Source: Desmodesmus armatus
Lineage: Eukaryota; Chlorophyta; Chlorophyceae; Sphaeropleales; Scenedesmaceae
DNA: 64,000 nucleotides
NCBI GenBank assembly: GCA_007449985.2
Contig: VIIQ02000688.1
Location: forward strand, 248,001-312,000
Reading direction: 5' to 3'
A program made the translations under genes and the position numbers. This document shows positions 10,494-20,400 of the stretch, piece after piece. The notes beneath the pieces are model-generated. The model saw nothing but the letters and a program-made list of their open reading frames with translations. It made no database searches and was not told where the DNA came from. How positions within the stretch are numbered: the stretch's first letter is position 1; every line of letters begins with the position of its first letter.

Positions 10494-12335
10494 GTGTTCA
10501 ACCTCAGCAGCAAACCCTTCAGCGCTGCCGCCCTCAGGACCCTCAACCTCGGCCACAAGTTCATACCTACCCCTGGTGCTGACACCCCCAGGGACCGGCT
10601 TAACCGCCAAATTGCCAGGTATACAAGGAACATACGGCTGCGAGCTTGGTTTGACGGCAGGCGCAAGGACAGGGAAAGGAATCCAGCCGCATATGATCTC
10701 AAGTATCACGTGCCCAGCTCCACCTGGGAGCCTCCTCATGTCCCTGATGCTGTTGAGCGTTTTGTTCAGGATGTCACTGTAGCTTTGAACGCTTGCTATG
10801 ATGTGAGGCCAGTCCTCATGCACACTCACCCTGTGTGTGATAATGTGACACCTGATATGCGTCGAGCTTTGTTTGAGCTCCAACATGACCCCGCTATTAC
10901 TGTCAAGCCCTCTGACAAGAATATGGGTCTGTGCATTCTGGATCGGTCGTGGTATATTGCAGAGTGCCTGCGGCAGCTAGGGGCTACCTCCACTTATGAA
11001 GAGGTGCCAGCTGCTAGCATTCCCGCCCGAGTGCAGGGCCTGCAAGATGAAGCCCTGCGTTTGACAGAGGCGTATGCCCCATATGTGCCTGGTCATGTGG
11101 TGAAATACCTACAGGCAGCGGCCGCATCTGAGTGCACTGTGCCGTACTTCTACCTTCTGCCGAAGGTGCACAAATTGCCTGCCGTAACACGCGAGCATCT
11201 GCACTTGCTGAAAGGCAGGCCCATTGCTGCCTGCCACAGCTGGGTTACCAATGGTGCCTCTGTGTACTTGGCAGATGTGCTGAATGCCACTTGTCAACAG
11301 CTGTTCCCACAGGTCCTGCCTGACAGCAAGACCCTAGTCCGGCTGCTAGAGAGCAGCACAGTCGGCCGTGATGCTTTCCTTGTTACTTTTGACGTTGAAA
11401 GCATGTACCCCAGCATTGACAACGCGGGGGCTGTCCCAGCTTGTGCACATGCAGCAGCACAGTGTGGATATCACGGGGGTATGGTGCATGCTTTGCTAAG
11501 CTTTGTCATGGAGCATGGGTACTGCCAATTTGATGGGCGGTATTACAAGCAGAAACAGGGTACCGTCATGGGCACTCCTGTTGCACCACCCTACAGCAAC
11601 ATATATGTTGCTTCCTGCCTTGAGGCTGTGGCCCAAGCGCAGTGTGAGCACTGGCCAGCCATTTACAAGCGCTTCATTGATGATGGCTTCTTTGTGTGGG
11701 AGGGGGACGAGGCCAGCTTGCTAGCGTTCTTGCAGGTGCTTAACAGCACCCTGCCCAACATCAAAATCACTTGGCAGTATAGTCAGCACAGCATTGACTA
11801 CATGGACATAACAGTCACCAAGTGTGAGGGTACTGGTGTCTCTGTGGGCCTGAAGGTTACAACCTATCAGAAGCCCCACAACCAGTACATGTATATCCCC
11901 TATTTCTCCTTCCACAGGAGGGGTGTGTTCAAAGGTTTCATCAAAGCCGAGCTACAGCGTTATGCTGTCACCAACACCCTCCCAGCTGATTTTGATCGCA
12001 TGAAAGCGCTGTTTATGCAGCGCCTTGTTGATCGGGGATATCCTGTCAGCCAGCTGAAAAAGTGGTTTGCAGCAGTGGATCATGCATGTCGTGTTCGCCT
12101 GTTGCACTCCACCACCGGCCCCACGCCCACGGCTGGGATGCCCCCTGTGCTGGTCCTGCCAAATGGGCAGTTTGAAATGACTGCACAAGTTGCAGCAGTG
12201 CTAAATCGTGTATATGCTGCTCACAAGCATGAGGCAGATGTTGCTTCCATCTTTGGTGGCACTGACGCCAAGCTGATCGTTGCATACACCAAGAATCGCT
12301 CCATTGGAGCGCGCCTGATCAGGGCACGGCACTGA
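10494..12335 (+). CDS. Penelope-like reverse transcriptase without GIY-YIG endonuclease
   Basis: 613 codons. The polymerase copies element RNA into DNA. Visible motifs in order: LLPKVHKLP (about residue 221), GRPIAACHSW (about 243), motif A FDVESMYPSID (about 297), motif B QGTVMGTPVAPPYSN (about 353), motif C YKRFIDDGFF (about 390, catalytic Asp-Asp) and ITWQYSQHSIDYMDITV. The C-terminal TKNRSIGARLIRA resembles the end of Penelope RT domains. These are the Penelope-like versions of the motifs rather than LINE or LTR ones. The GIY-YIG nuclease normally C-terminal (Penelope) or N-terminal (the algal and animal Chlamys/Naiad types) is not visible here. The listed start is a GTG, so the true N-terminus is uncertain. 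The ORF is intact. Confidence 0.88.
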   Translation: MFNLSSKPFSAAALRTLNLGHKFIPTPGADTPRDRLNRQIARYTRNIRLRAWFDGRRKDRERNPAAYDLKYHVPSSTWEPPHVPDAVERFVQDVTVALNACYDVRPVLMHTHPVCDNVTPDMRRALFELQHDPAITVKPSDKNMGLCILDRSWYIAECLRQLGATSTYEEVPAASIPARVQGLQDEALRLTEAYAPYVPGHVVKYLQAAAASECTVPYFYLLPKVHKLPAVTREHLHLLKGRPIAACHSWVTNGASVYLADVLNATCQQLFPQVLPDSKTLVRLLESSTVGRDAFLVTFDVESMYPSIDNAGAVPACAHAAAQCGYHGGMVHALLSFVMEHGYCQFDGRYYKQKQGTVMGTPVAPPYSNIYVASCLEAVAQAQCEHWPAIYKRFIDDGFFVWEGDEASLLAFLQVLNSTLPNIKITWQYSQHSIDYMDITVTKCEGTGVSVGLKVTTYQKPHNQYMYIPYFSFHRRGVFKGFIKAELQRYAVTNTLPADFDRMKALFMQRLVDRGYPVSQLKKWFAAVDHACRVRLLHSTTGPTPTAGMPPVLVLPNGQFEMTAQVAAVLNRVYAAHKHEADVASIFGGTDAKLIVAYTKNRSIGARLIRARH

Positions 12336-12480
12336 AACAGTGTGCTGACTGTCTGAAACTGTGGTTTGCATGCATTACAGCATATCAGCAGGTGTTGACA
12401 CCACCACTCCCACACTGACAGTCACTGCACCTGTTACCTCTTGCATGCCAGTCCTATACTTGCATGCTGCGTGTGTTTTT

Positions 12481-12535
12481 CGAGCTTAGACCTGATGAGC
12501 CTTGAAGAAGGCGAAACTAGTCGTCTGTAAGTTCG
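12481..12535 (+). ncRNA. Hammerhead ribozyme (type I) of the Penelope-like element
   Basis: Core boxes are in order: CTGATGA (12492-12498), stem II GCC/GGC (12499-12501 with 12510-12512) and GAAA (12513-12516). A very short stem III around CTAG follows, then the cleavage triplet GTC (12520-12522). Stem I pairs 12481-12491 with 12523-12535: three base pairs, a two-base bulge, then eight pairs including one G-U. Self-cleavage is predicted after 12522, leaving a product beginning GTCTGTA. The 5' repeat copy of the element starts with the same bases. Minimal hammerheads with tiny stem III are established for Penelope-like elements. Confidence 0.8.
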
Positions 12536-12610
12536 TTCACTCCACACGCACAATACAATACGCCTGCTGCCTGGGTCGCTGGTACTTCCCACATTGTCTG
12601 TACAACCACC
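12523..12610 (+). repeat. 3' pseudo-LTR copy of the Penelope-like element
   Basis: Follows the hammerhead cleavage site and matches 10072-10141. It is cut short where non-LTR element N begins. Confidence 0.7.
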
Positions 12611-12622
12611 GCCTGTTGATCT

Positions 12623-14815
12623 TCAGTCAGTCAGTCAGTGTTCGTTACAAAGAGGCCGCAAGGACCCAGCCAACCCGATGCAAGCCCCGGGACCCAATCC
12701 ATGTCCCGCCCTTGTAACTCAAGGCGCCACCAATCCTACTCAAGACAGCCCAACCACCTGTGGCACACAAGCTGTGTTAGCATGAAACACGCACAAGGCA
12801 TAAAGCGAACGGATGCGCGGCCAAGAACGCACATGCACATGCTGACGCAGACAAGCAGGCAGTGAAAGAGCTGACATGGCAATGCAAGCATGACTAGCTG
12901 ACCCAACCCAAGCTGGCACATGCATCACTGCCCCCGCCCCGTCGGCTAACAGGGTAAAGCAACCAGAAACACCAAGCACAACAGGAGACATGCAAGGCAG
13001 TCAACCATCAGGCAAGGCTGGAGAAGCACAGTGAACTCCCAACAGATCACTGTTCACCCGCAAAAAAGGGTGGTCAGGGGCCAGCTGGGGGAACCAAGAC
13101 GCTGGAGCCACACGCAACACAACAAAATCCTGCAACAACTCCCAAAAGCGGGCTACTGCCTGCCGCTTCACTTCCTCCAGTTTAGCAGCGGCTTGCTGCC
13201 GCCGCTGCTGCTGCTCAAGCTGCGTGAGCGCCTGCCGGCGCTGTTGGACCTGCTCCTGATGCTGCTGCTGCAAGTCAGAGAGGGCTGCAGGCTGCAAGAG
13301 GTCAGTGATGAGCTGCTGATCATCGGGGACTGCTGGTAGCTGCTGCTGCGCTGCGTCTACCGCTGCTCGATGCTGCTGCAAACCCGCAAAGTTGGCTGCC
13401 TGCCGACCCATGTCCATAGCATTGATGGCTGCAAGGCACACCACACGCCACACACCCTTGTGCAGGGGGCGTGCACCTGGGATCCCATTGGCCCCGGGAC
13501 ACAACATACATAAGACATGATGGGGCTCAAGGGGCCCAGGGAACCAACCTGATATGTGCTGTTGTAGCTGGGCCACAACAGCTTGGGCAACAGAACACTC
13601 CCAGTAGTGGTGGCGCCTGCCTGGCTGACCACCGCTCACTGGGCCACACACACACTCGCGATCAAGCATATGCATGCGCTCTGCTGTTGCCAGGCCATTG
13701 AGAGCCAACCGCCAAAAAACTTCCTTATAATGGTTGTCCCACCGCAGCTTCCAGAGTTGGCGCTGCGCTGCAGCAACCGACTTACAACAGGCGTCCACAC
13801 TATCCGGGTCGCCTCGCACCACCACAGGGGCAACCGAATCAACAAAGTCCCGACGATACCGCGCACGCAGGTCTGCCAAGGGCCGCAGCTGCAGGGCAGT
13901 GGCCTTGCGCACAGACAACGCCGAGATAGGAACAGTGGTGGCGCCGAGGCGCCACCCCAAACCAGACACCAGGCCACACTCCACTTGCAGCTCGCGCTGC
14001 GTGACAGCACGCGAAAAGCTAGCTGGCGACAAGCCATCGGTCTCCAAAAACACTTCGAGCGCCCCATGAACCACCGGGGTCGCTGCCTCAGCAGCGTTCC
14101 GCCAGCCAAGAGGCAGAGCAGAGAGGACGCTCTCCAAGTCAGCCAGCTCGCTATCGGCATCGGCCCACGGGCCCCGGTACGGGTCCCGTGCTGCCAACGG
14201 GGTGATCGTGCGCACAGCGCGCACCGCATCCCCGATCGTCAACAGAGCATGACGGACAAAACCACCTCCATTCATAGCCCACCGTCCTGAAGCTGATCGA
14301 TCACGGCCTCGCGGCACAATCTGCAACCCCCTGGGCCCTACGGTTGTAGCAGGTGCCGGGGCAGGGGCAAGCAAGTTGCCCCACAGGGGGGCATCAGCAC
14401 ACCATGAACCAGGGGGCAACACGGCCCCACCAAGGGGGGGCGCCGGCAGCGCAGGGGAAACTGGCACCCCCACTACCTGCACCGGCCCAAGAGCCTGAAG
14501 GCCAGTCAACATACGGCGCATGGCTGCTGGAGCCCGCTGTACAGTCGGGTAGTCCAGCCAAGCCAATGGGCCACACGACATGTCAAGCGAGCGCAAGATG
14601 GCTCGCCCAAGAAGAATCCACGGCTCTGCTGTGTCGGCAGGGGCGCTCACAAACCTAGCACCCCACCAGGCATGCCGCGCAAGGATGTGCTCCTTCCACG
14701 GCATGGCCCCAAACCCGCCCAGAGCTGGTTTGCCCACCAGCAACTGTGCGGACACACCACAGAAAAGACGGCCCCCCTCTCCAGGGGCAACGCCACGGTC
14801 AACGATCAGGGGGCA
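12623..14815 (-). mobile_element. Non-LTR retrotransposon N, 5'-truncated
   Basis: A minus-strand element. Its 3' end (12623) is TTTGTAACGAACACTG plus a CTGA tetranucleotide tail, its 3' untranslated region covers about 12640-13000, and one ORF extends to the 5' truncation at 14815. The 5' end abuts the tail of another family member (N2). Only the region after the reverse transcriptase is retained. Confidence 0.8.
13001..14815 (-). CDS. C-terminal part of a non-LTR reverse transcriptase protein (element N)
   Basis: About 604 codons with no catalytic RT motifs. It contains the post-RT segment FGAMPWKEHILARHAWWG, typical of algal L1-like polyproteins, and later a zinc-knuckle-like ECVCG plus RHHYWEC (zf-RVT type) arrangement. 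It ends in a Gln-rich coiled-coil-like region. The open frame reaches into the neighbouring repeat at 14827, but those last codons belong to N2's tail. As a 5'-truncated copy it has no start of its own and is presumably not expressed. Confidence 0.75.
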   Translation of the reverse strand, partial: CPLIVDRGVAPGEGGRLFCGVSAQLLVGKPALGGFGAMPWKEHILARHAWWGARFVSAPADTAEPWILLGRAILRSLDMSCGPLAWLDYPTVQRAPAAMRRMLTGLQALGPVQVVGVPVSPALPAPPLGGAVLPPGSWCADAPLWGNLLAPAPAPATTVGPRGLQIVPRGRDRSASGRWAMNGGGFVRHALLTIGDAVRAVRTITPLAARDPYRGPWADADSELADLESVLSALPLGWRNAAEAATPVVHGALEVFLETDGLSPASFSRAVTQRELQVECGLVSGLGWRLGATTVPISALSVRKATALQLRPLADLRARYRRDFVDSVAPVVVRGDPDSVDACCKSVAAAQRQLWKLRWDNHYKEVFWRLALNGLATAERMHMLDRECVCGPVSGGQPGRRHHYWECSVAQAVVAQLQQHISGWFPGPLEPHHVLCMLCPGANGIPGARPLHKGVWRVVCLAAINAMDMGRQAANFAGLQQHRAAVDAAQQQLPAVPDDQQLITDLLQPAALSDLQQQHQEQVQQRRQALTQLEQQQRRQQAAAKLEEVKRQAVARFWELLQDFVVLRVAPASWFPQLAPDHPFLRVNSDLLGVHCASPALPDG

Positions 14816-15075
14816 ACACTCACTCACTCACTCATTGTTCGTTACATTGAGATCCCCGAAAGACCCAGCCCACACCATGTAAGCTCAGGGACCCAAACCA
14901 TGTCCCTCCAATGCAACTTAAGGCGCCACCTCCTTCTCAAGAGCAGCGAACCACCTGCAACACACAAGGTTAGGCAACATGCAAACATGTACAAGGCATA
15001 AAGCGTCTGAATGCGCGGCCATTGAAGCACATGGGGCCTGCTGAGCAACCAAGCATGCAGTGCAACGCCACGATC
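14816..15075 (-). mobile_element. Non-LTR fragment N2 (3' UTR only)
   Basis: A diverged copy of the element N 3' region. Shared blocks include AAGGCGCCACC (reading +), ACAAGGCATAAAGCG and ATGCGCGGCC. On the minus strand it ends in AATGTAACGAACAATG followed by GAGT repeats. It directly follows the truncated 5' end of N in the same orientation. Confidence 0.72.
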
Positions 15076-15078
15076 TTC

Positions 15079-15205
15079 TCTGTGTGTGTGTGTGTGATTT
15101 GTTACAAGAGGCCCCGTCAATTCGGGACTTAAGCTGCCGACCATTGGCAACCGGGCACACCAATCCATTATGCCCCCCAAAGTAACATAGGCGCCACCAA
15201 AACTT
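15079..15205 (-). mobile_element. Non-LTR fragment N3 (3' end only)
   Basis: A third, more diverged relative. Reading +, it starts with a TG repeat, then TTTGTTACAAGAGGCC, CCAATCCATTATG and ATAGGCGCCACCAAA, matching the order of blocks in N and N2. On the minus strand the end is CTTGTAACAAATC plus a CA-repeat tail. Its right border lies near CTTCAGTCAGG, after which the MYND-copy sequence resumes. Confidence 0.6.
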
Positions 15206-15213
15206 CAGTCAGG

Positions 15214-17233
15214 TTCTTCTCTTCACCGGCTGCCATGGATCTTGGTTGCGCTGTATGTTGCTGCAGCGCCTGCCATGCACTGTGGTAGGGTAGCTTAGTG
15301 GAAAAGCACCCGGCTTATGTCGGGGAGACCCGGGTTCGAATCCCGGCCCACCCACCGGCCCGCTAGGGGGGGTAATAATACCCCGAGCCAGGCTGCTGAC
15401 CCGGGCAAGTGCAGTGAAGGGAGAGGGATCCCTGATGCTGATTACTGCCACAGAGGCAAAGGAAGGAATGGGTGCAGAATACAGCCGGAAAAGGCATGGA
15501 GCCCGCTATTGGGTGTGCTACCCTAGGGATTCAAGGTTCTCTCAGGTCGGGACTGAGGGGACTCTCCCAGCGGGTCAAGGGTGATACCATACAGCATCCA
15601 ATCTCCCATGTCGAACAACATCTCCAGCCTGAATTTCGGTGGGTTTACACGGCCCCCAGGTGTGCCCCTGGGGAGTGAGATGTGGCCACGAGTGCCGTTG
15701 CCCTAGACCCCCAGGAGTGTTGGTGTGAAGAGCCGTCCTCAACGGACGCGAGGCCAATGGGAAGAAGTCCTATGGCGTTAAGAGACCAAGGGGGTGTCTC
15801 TGTATCTTTATCTTTATGCACTGTGGTTGATGGACTGCACACAGGAGATCAGGCCGTGGAGCGTTTGCTGGGCAATGCTGGCTCCCCTAGCAGCAAACTC
15901 CGCTGCATGAACGTCAACATCTGCAGCTGTAAGCGCAATCTTGCCTGAGGACAGCCACCACTGGAGAGTCGACCTCAGCCGCATGCCCTGCTGCATTTGG
16001 TTGGAGAACATGCTGTTGCTGTTGCTGCTGCTGTCGCTGCTGCTGCTGACGCACACGTCACCTGGTGTGAGTGCAGTCCCCAGTGTTATGAGGCAGCGGC
16101 CAGCAGCCACCAAGCCAGCAGACAGTGACTGTGACATGCCGCATCTGGTGCTATCGGCCGCTGCCTGAGCTTCAGATAGCTGTAGCAGCTGCAGATGCTG
16201 CTCCACACACATTGACAGAGTGTCAGGGAAGACAGTGGCGCCCGTGCTATTCACCATGCTGCTGCAGGTCAGCAGCAGCGATGTGCAGGACTGCAGCAGC
16301 TGCTGGCCCTGCAGGGACCCCAGCACAGACTCACCGGCACTGCAGAGGAGGCCCAGTGCTGACCGTACTGTTGTGAAGCCTGCGTTGTGGCAAACCATAT
16401 ACTGTTGTTGCGCTGTTGACCATTCGCCTCCATCTGAAGCCTCCAGAGACGGGCTCATCCAGACTGCTACTGCTCGGTAGCCTGCCTCCACCAGCTGCAG
16501 GGAGTAAGCAGCAATCTGGAGCTGCCGCAACTGCGTGGCTGTGTCTGCATTGCGTACGTCTGCCCGCATGCAATCCAGCAACAGCTGCAGCAGGTCGATG
16601 CACCACAAGCTGTAACCAAGATTAGTCGAAGACTGCATTGCAGGTTCACCCTCCAGCTGCAGGACTGATTTGGTCAGGTCTGCTGCAAGGGACAGGCACA
16701 GCAGCAGCTCATTCCCAACGCGTGCGCTGCCTGAGGCCGCTGTGCTCACTGCAGGCTGGGTGATGCCCCGAGGCAGATGGGAAGCTGAAGGTGCTGTGCC
16801 ATGGGGCTGGTGCTGCTGCTGCTGCTGCTGCACACTGGTGCCCTCAGGCTGAGCAGGCTGCTGTGCTGTTTGCTGGTCCTTCACCAAGGCAGTCACTGCA
16901 GCGGCTGCAGCCACAGCAGCAGACACCAGGGGCAGGGCAGCTGCACCCTCAAGGCTGACTGCTGCCGCTGCAGTGGCAAGCAGAGTACGTATCAGGCCAA
17001 AGCGGCTGCTGGTGCTGCCTACAGCCCTACTGTCTGCAAGGTGCTGGCAGACTGCTGCCAGGGCTGTGGCTTTGTGGGTGCAGCTGTCAATGCTGAGGAT
17101 AGGCCCGGGCCCCAGGGCAGCTGGCAGACTGCATCCAGAGCCTAAAGTACAGTCACTGCTACAGCTGCTGCTGCTGCCGCTGCTAGTTGCCACTGGAGTG
17201 TTCAGCAGGTCACATCCAGAGCCCAAAGTGTCA
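15214..17233 (-). pseudogene. MYND-copy fragment: central part of the large exon, with a SINE in it
   Basis: Residues match the intact copy from LGLNPIFSIGSCTHKA to GCVQSIKQA. Examples are SIDSCTHKATALAAVCQHLA, VLGSLQGQQLLQSCTSLLL and AAGRCLITLGTALTP. Coding runs 17233-15816, is interrupted by the SINE, and about 60 bp of host sequence follow to about 15214. The upstream edge is the CACAAA target duplication of element P. Confidence 0.85.
15275..15827 (+). mobile_element. tRNA-derived SINE with 12-bp target-site duplication
   Basis: Body 15287-15815, flanked by ATGCACTGTGGT at 15275-15286 and 15816-15827. The head carries RNA polymerase III promoter boxes: A-box TAGCTTAGTGG (about 15291) and a perfect B-box GGTTCGAATCC (about 15333), with a T-arm CCGGG/CCCGG. 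It ends in a TATCTT repeat. The acceptor arm does not pair and the anticodon stem has a mismatch, so this is a SINE head rather than a working tRNA. Inserted in the MYND copy. Confidence 0.85.
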
Positions 17234-17239
17234 CACAAA
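17234..17239 (+). repeat. Left target-site duplication of element P
   Basis: CACAAA, repeated at 31729-31734 on the other side of element P, where the interrupted MYND coding sequence resumes. Confidence 0.65.
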
Positions 17240-17464
17240 TACCGATTACCGTATCGTTTCTTCGTTTCTCGTTTCTCGTTTCTCGTTTCTCGTTTCTCGT
17301 TTGGCAGCCCCGTCTGAATGCCATGAATGCAGGATGCTCGATGTGGCCCTCAGCCTTTGAACACTGCAGAATGCTTCTTCAAAACACATGAACCTTCTCT
17401 TCTGGGGGGCGGGGACGGTCAAGCTGGCGTGGGGGGCGGGTTCCGAGTAAACGGTTAGAATTTG

Positions 17465-20400
17465 ATGGAGGGAGCAGCTGGCCCCAGCAGGCCATACACA
17501 CGGTCTCAGAAGACCGCAGCAGGCAAATCAGCGATAGAAGAAGCGTATGGGCAAGCCGTTGGCGTCCGCAGGCGCAGCAGCACAGGAAAGCAGGCAACAA
17601 TGGGGGGTACTGCTGCTTTGCCTGCAGCAGCTGCTGCATCCCCGCCCAGTGCAGCCCGCAACATAGCAACAGTGGCTCTCCAGCTGGTGCAATCAGTCTT
17701 TGGAGCGACGGACAGCACCCCGTCACAGCCACAGCAGCAGCTTCCCCCCAGCCCAGTGGACATGTCCGCTGCTGTACGGATTCAGATATCAGAGGAGTTT
17801 GGCCCTAGCAGGCCACAGCCAGGGCCTGGACACACTCTGCAGCATAGCAGCGACAGCAGCAGCAGCAACAGCAGTCACAGCAGCACCAGCAGCAGCAGCA
17901 GCAGGGGCGACAGCAACCCGAGGGCACCCATTAGCCCAGGTGAAGCAGACGGTGCAGCCAGCAGGGGTGCTGCACCCATGCCCACTACAGAACAGCTGCC
18001 CGCCACACAGCGCCTCCTGCAGCAGCATCCACAGCAACAGCAGCAGCAGCAGCTAGAGCACATGCGCAAACAGCTCAACACGGTCGTGCAACAGCTGTCT
18101 GCAGAACAGAAACAACAGCAGCTGCAACTCTCTGGCCTGCGGCAACAGACAGAGGCAGCTACCACCCAGATGCGCATCAGCTATGAAGCACAGCTAGAGG
18201 CGATGCTGCAAGCACAGCAGCAAAAGTCTCAATGCCAAGTTGATGCTGTGCGGCAGCAGTTTGATTCCCAGCTGCAACGGTACCTACAGCAGCAGCAACA
18301 GACAGTAGCCGCGCTGCGCCAGGAGGTGGTGGGTGTAAAACAGCAAGCGACCGCCCCACATCCGCTGCAGCGTCAGCACGACAGCGCTCTGGCTGCAGCA
18401 CAGCAGGAGATAGCAGAGCTGCGGCTCCAGGTCGCAGCTGTCCAACAACAGCAGTCAGCGCAGCAGCAGTCTAGGTCTGCCCCTGACGCAGAGCTGCCGC
18501 GTCAGCACGACAGCGCTCTGGCTGCAGCACAGCAGGAGATAGCAGAGCTGCGGCTCCAGGTCGCAGCTGTCCAACAACAGCAGTCAGCGCAGCAGCAGTC
18601 TAGGTCTGCCCTTGACGCAGAGCTGGAAGACCTGCGGCATCAATATGCAGCCCTCAAGCAGCAACAGCAGCAACAGCAGCAGCAGCAACAACAGCAAGCC
18701 GCACAGCTGCACACAGACGTCGCCGACCTACGGTGCCAGTGGGAAGCCATCCCACAGCAGCGGCAGCAGCAGCAGCAGCAACCGCCTGCCGCACAGGAAC
18801 AGCCCGTGCTGGCGGCACTGCAGCGTCAGTGCGAGGCCCTGCAACAGGAGCAGCAGCAGCAGAGCAGTAGCATGCAGGAACAGAGTACGCTGCACCAGCA
18901 ACTACTGGCACAGTTTGAGGCTGCAGAGTCTCTGTTGGCGCTCACTTACAGTGAGACATCCCGCGTCAGCCAGGAGTGTGCAGCCCTTCACGTGCAGCAT
19001 GGCCAGACCCAGAAGGCTATGCAGCAGCACACTGCCACCTTAAGACAGGTGAAAGAGGTGGCAGAGCAGTGCCAGGCAGCAGTCAAGCAGCAGCAGCCCC
19101 AGGTGCAGCACCTCTGCCAGCAGATCTATGGCAAGGAGGCCGGCTTGTGGACAAAGGTGCACGCGGTGGAGGCCGCCAGCAGCAACCAAAGCAAGCAGCT
19201 GAGTCAACTCAAGCAGCGCGTAGCTGCTGCTGAAGAGCAGACCCAGCAGCTCCTGCAGCGGCCCCCGCAGCCCCGACCAGCAGCCCTGCAGCGAGGGCAG
19301 CAGCCGGATGAGCAAGCTGACAGCCTGTCAGCCACCACCCCCGCCCAGCAGCAGCAAGCGGCGCACCCTGCCCCACAGCAGCGCCGGTCGCAGGATGCCC
19401 CCATGGATGCCACAGCTGGCACCTCTGTAGCAGCAGCAGCAAAGGAGACAGCCGAGGCAGCAGCAGCTCAGGTCCGACAGCTGCAACAGCAGGAGCAGGC
19501 CTGTGAGTCGCAGCTGTCGGCTCTGTCCACCCTGCCCCTCACAACCCCTGACGAAGCAGTAGCGGTGCGGACTGCCCTTGACAGGGGTGCCAGCGCGCAC
19601 ATGGAGCTTGGTCAGGTGCGTGAGGAGTTGGCTACGGTGGGCACGCAGGCAGCAGCAGCACAACAGCAGCTCGGTCACATGCAGCAGCAGGTTAGCCGGC
19701 TGTCACAACAGCTACAGGGCTGCCATATAGCAGTGCGAACCCGGGTGCAACTGCCTCGCGCGCAGCTCAAGGCCATGCTCTGTACAGCTTCAGGGGTGGA
19801 CTCGGCAGACCTACACGGCATCACCCTGCTGAGTAATAGCACCGACAGCGAGGCGGAGGCGGCCCTGCGGCTGGTGCGGTCTCAGCAGGGAGCCCCCACC
19901 CTGCCACAGCAGCAGCAGCAGCGGCCATGGGGACCTGGACAGCTGCGGCAGCAACAGCAGGAGCAGCAACAGCGGCCGCAAGAACCGTCGCAACAGCAGC
20001 AGGGCCAAGGCCAGCCTGTCGCTCCCCCTGGGCTGTTGCGGCCACCACCGCAGCCTCGGCAGCAGCAGCAGCAGCAGCAGGGCCCAGGCCAGCCTGCCGC
20101 CCCCCCCGGTCTGGCAGGGGCAGGGCAGCAGCACCCTCCGGCCCGCCCGTCCCCCCCGCCGCCACAGCCACGACCCACACAGCCGCAGGGGCAGCCCCAG
20201 CCGCTCTACCTGTACCGCCTGAAGGTGGCCTCAGAGGTTGCCAAGCGGCTGGTGTCTCGGCCTACTAAGCACCGGCTGCACGAGGCCGGCACAGGGGTGT
20301 ACGTGGAGCACTGGCTCACTCCCTCGCAGGTATCAGCAAGGAAGAACATGCGCCCCTTCCTCAGCGGCCTGCAGGAGCGCCACATCCACTGGCGCTGGTC

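Larger units (their letters stand above)
10020..12610 (+). mobile_element. Penelope-like retroelement with terminal direct repeats
   Basis: A reverse-transcriptase ORF (10494-12335) is flanked by direct repeats: about 10072-10141 and 12523-12608 share GTCTGTA, CAATACGCCTGCTGCC and CTTCCCACATTGTCTGTACA. A third partial copy lies at 10023-10047. This matches the pseudo-LTR layout of Penelope-like elements, where a partial tandem copy precedes the body. A hammerhead ribozyme lies at the start of the 3' repeat. The element is inserted in the non-LTR cluster that interrupts the minus-strand MYND copy. Confidence 0.82.

Noticed and set aside
15280..15357. Possible functional tRNA gene (A-box, B-box, T-arm, anticodon-like TAT loop)
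   Set aside because: The acceptor arms do not pair, the anticodon stem has a mismatch, there is no clean 7-bp acceptor, and the sequence is the head of a unit bounded by a 12-bp target duplication. A SINE explains it better.
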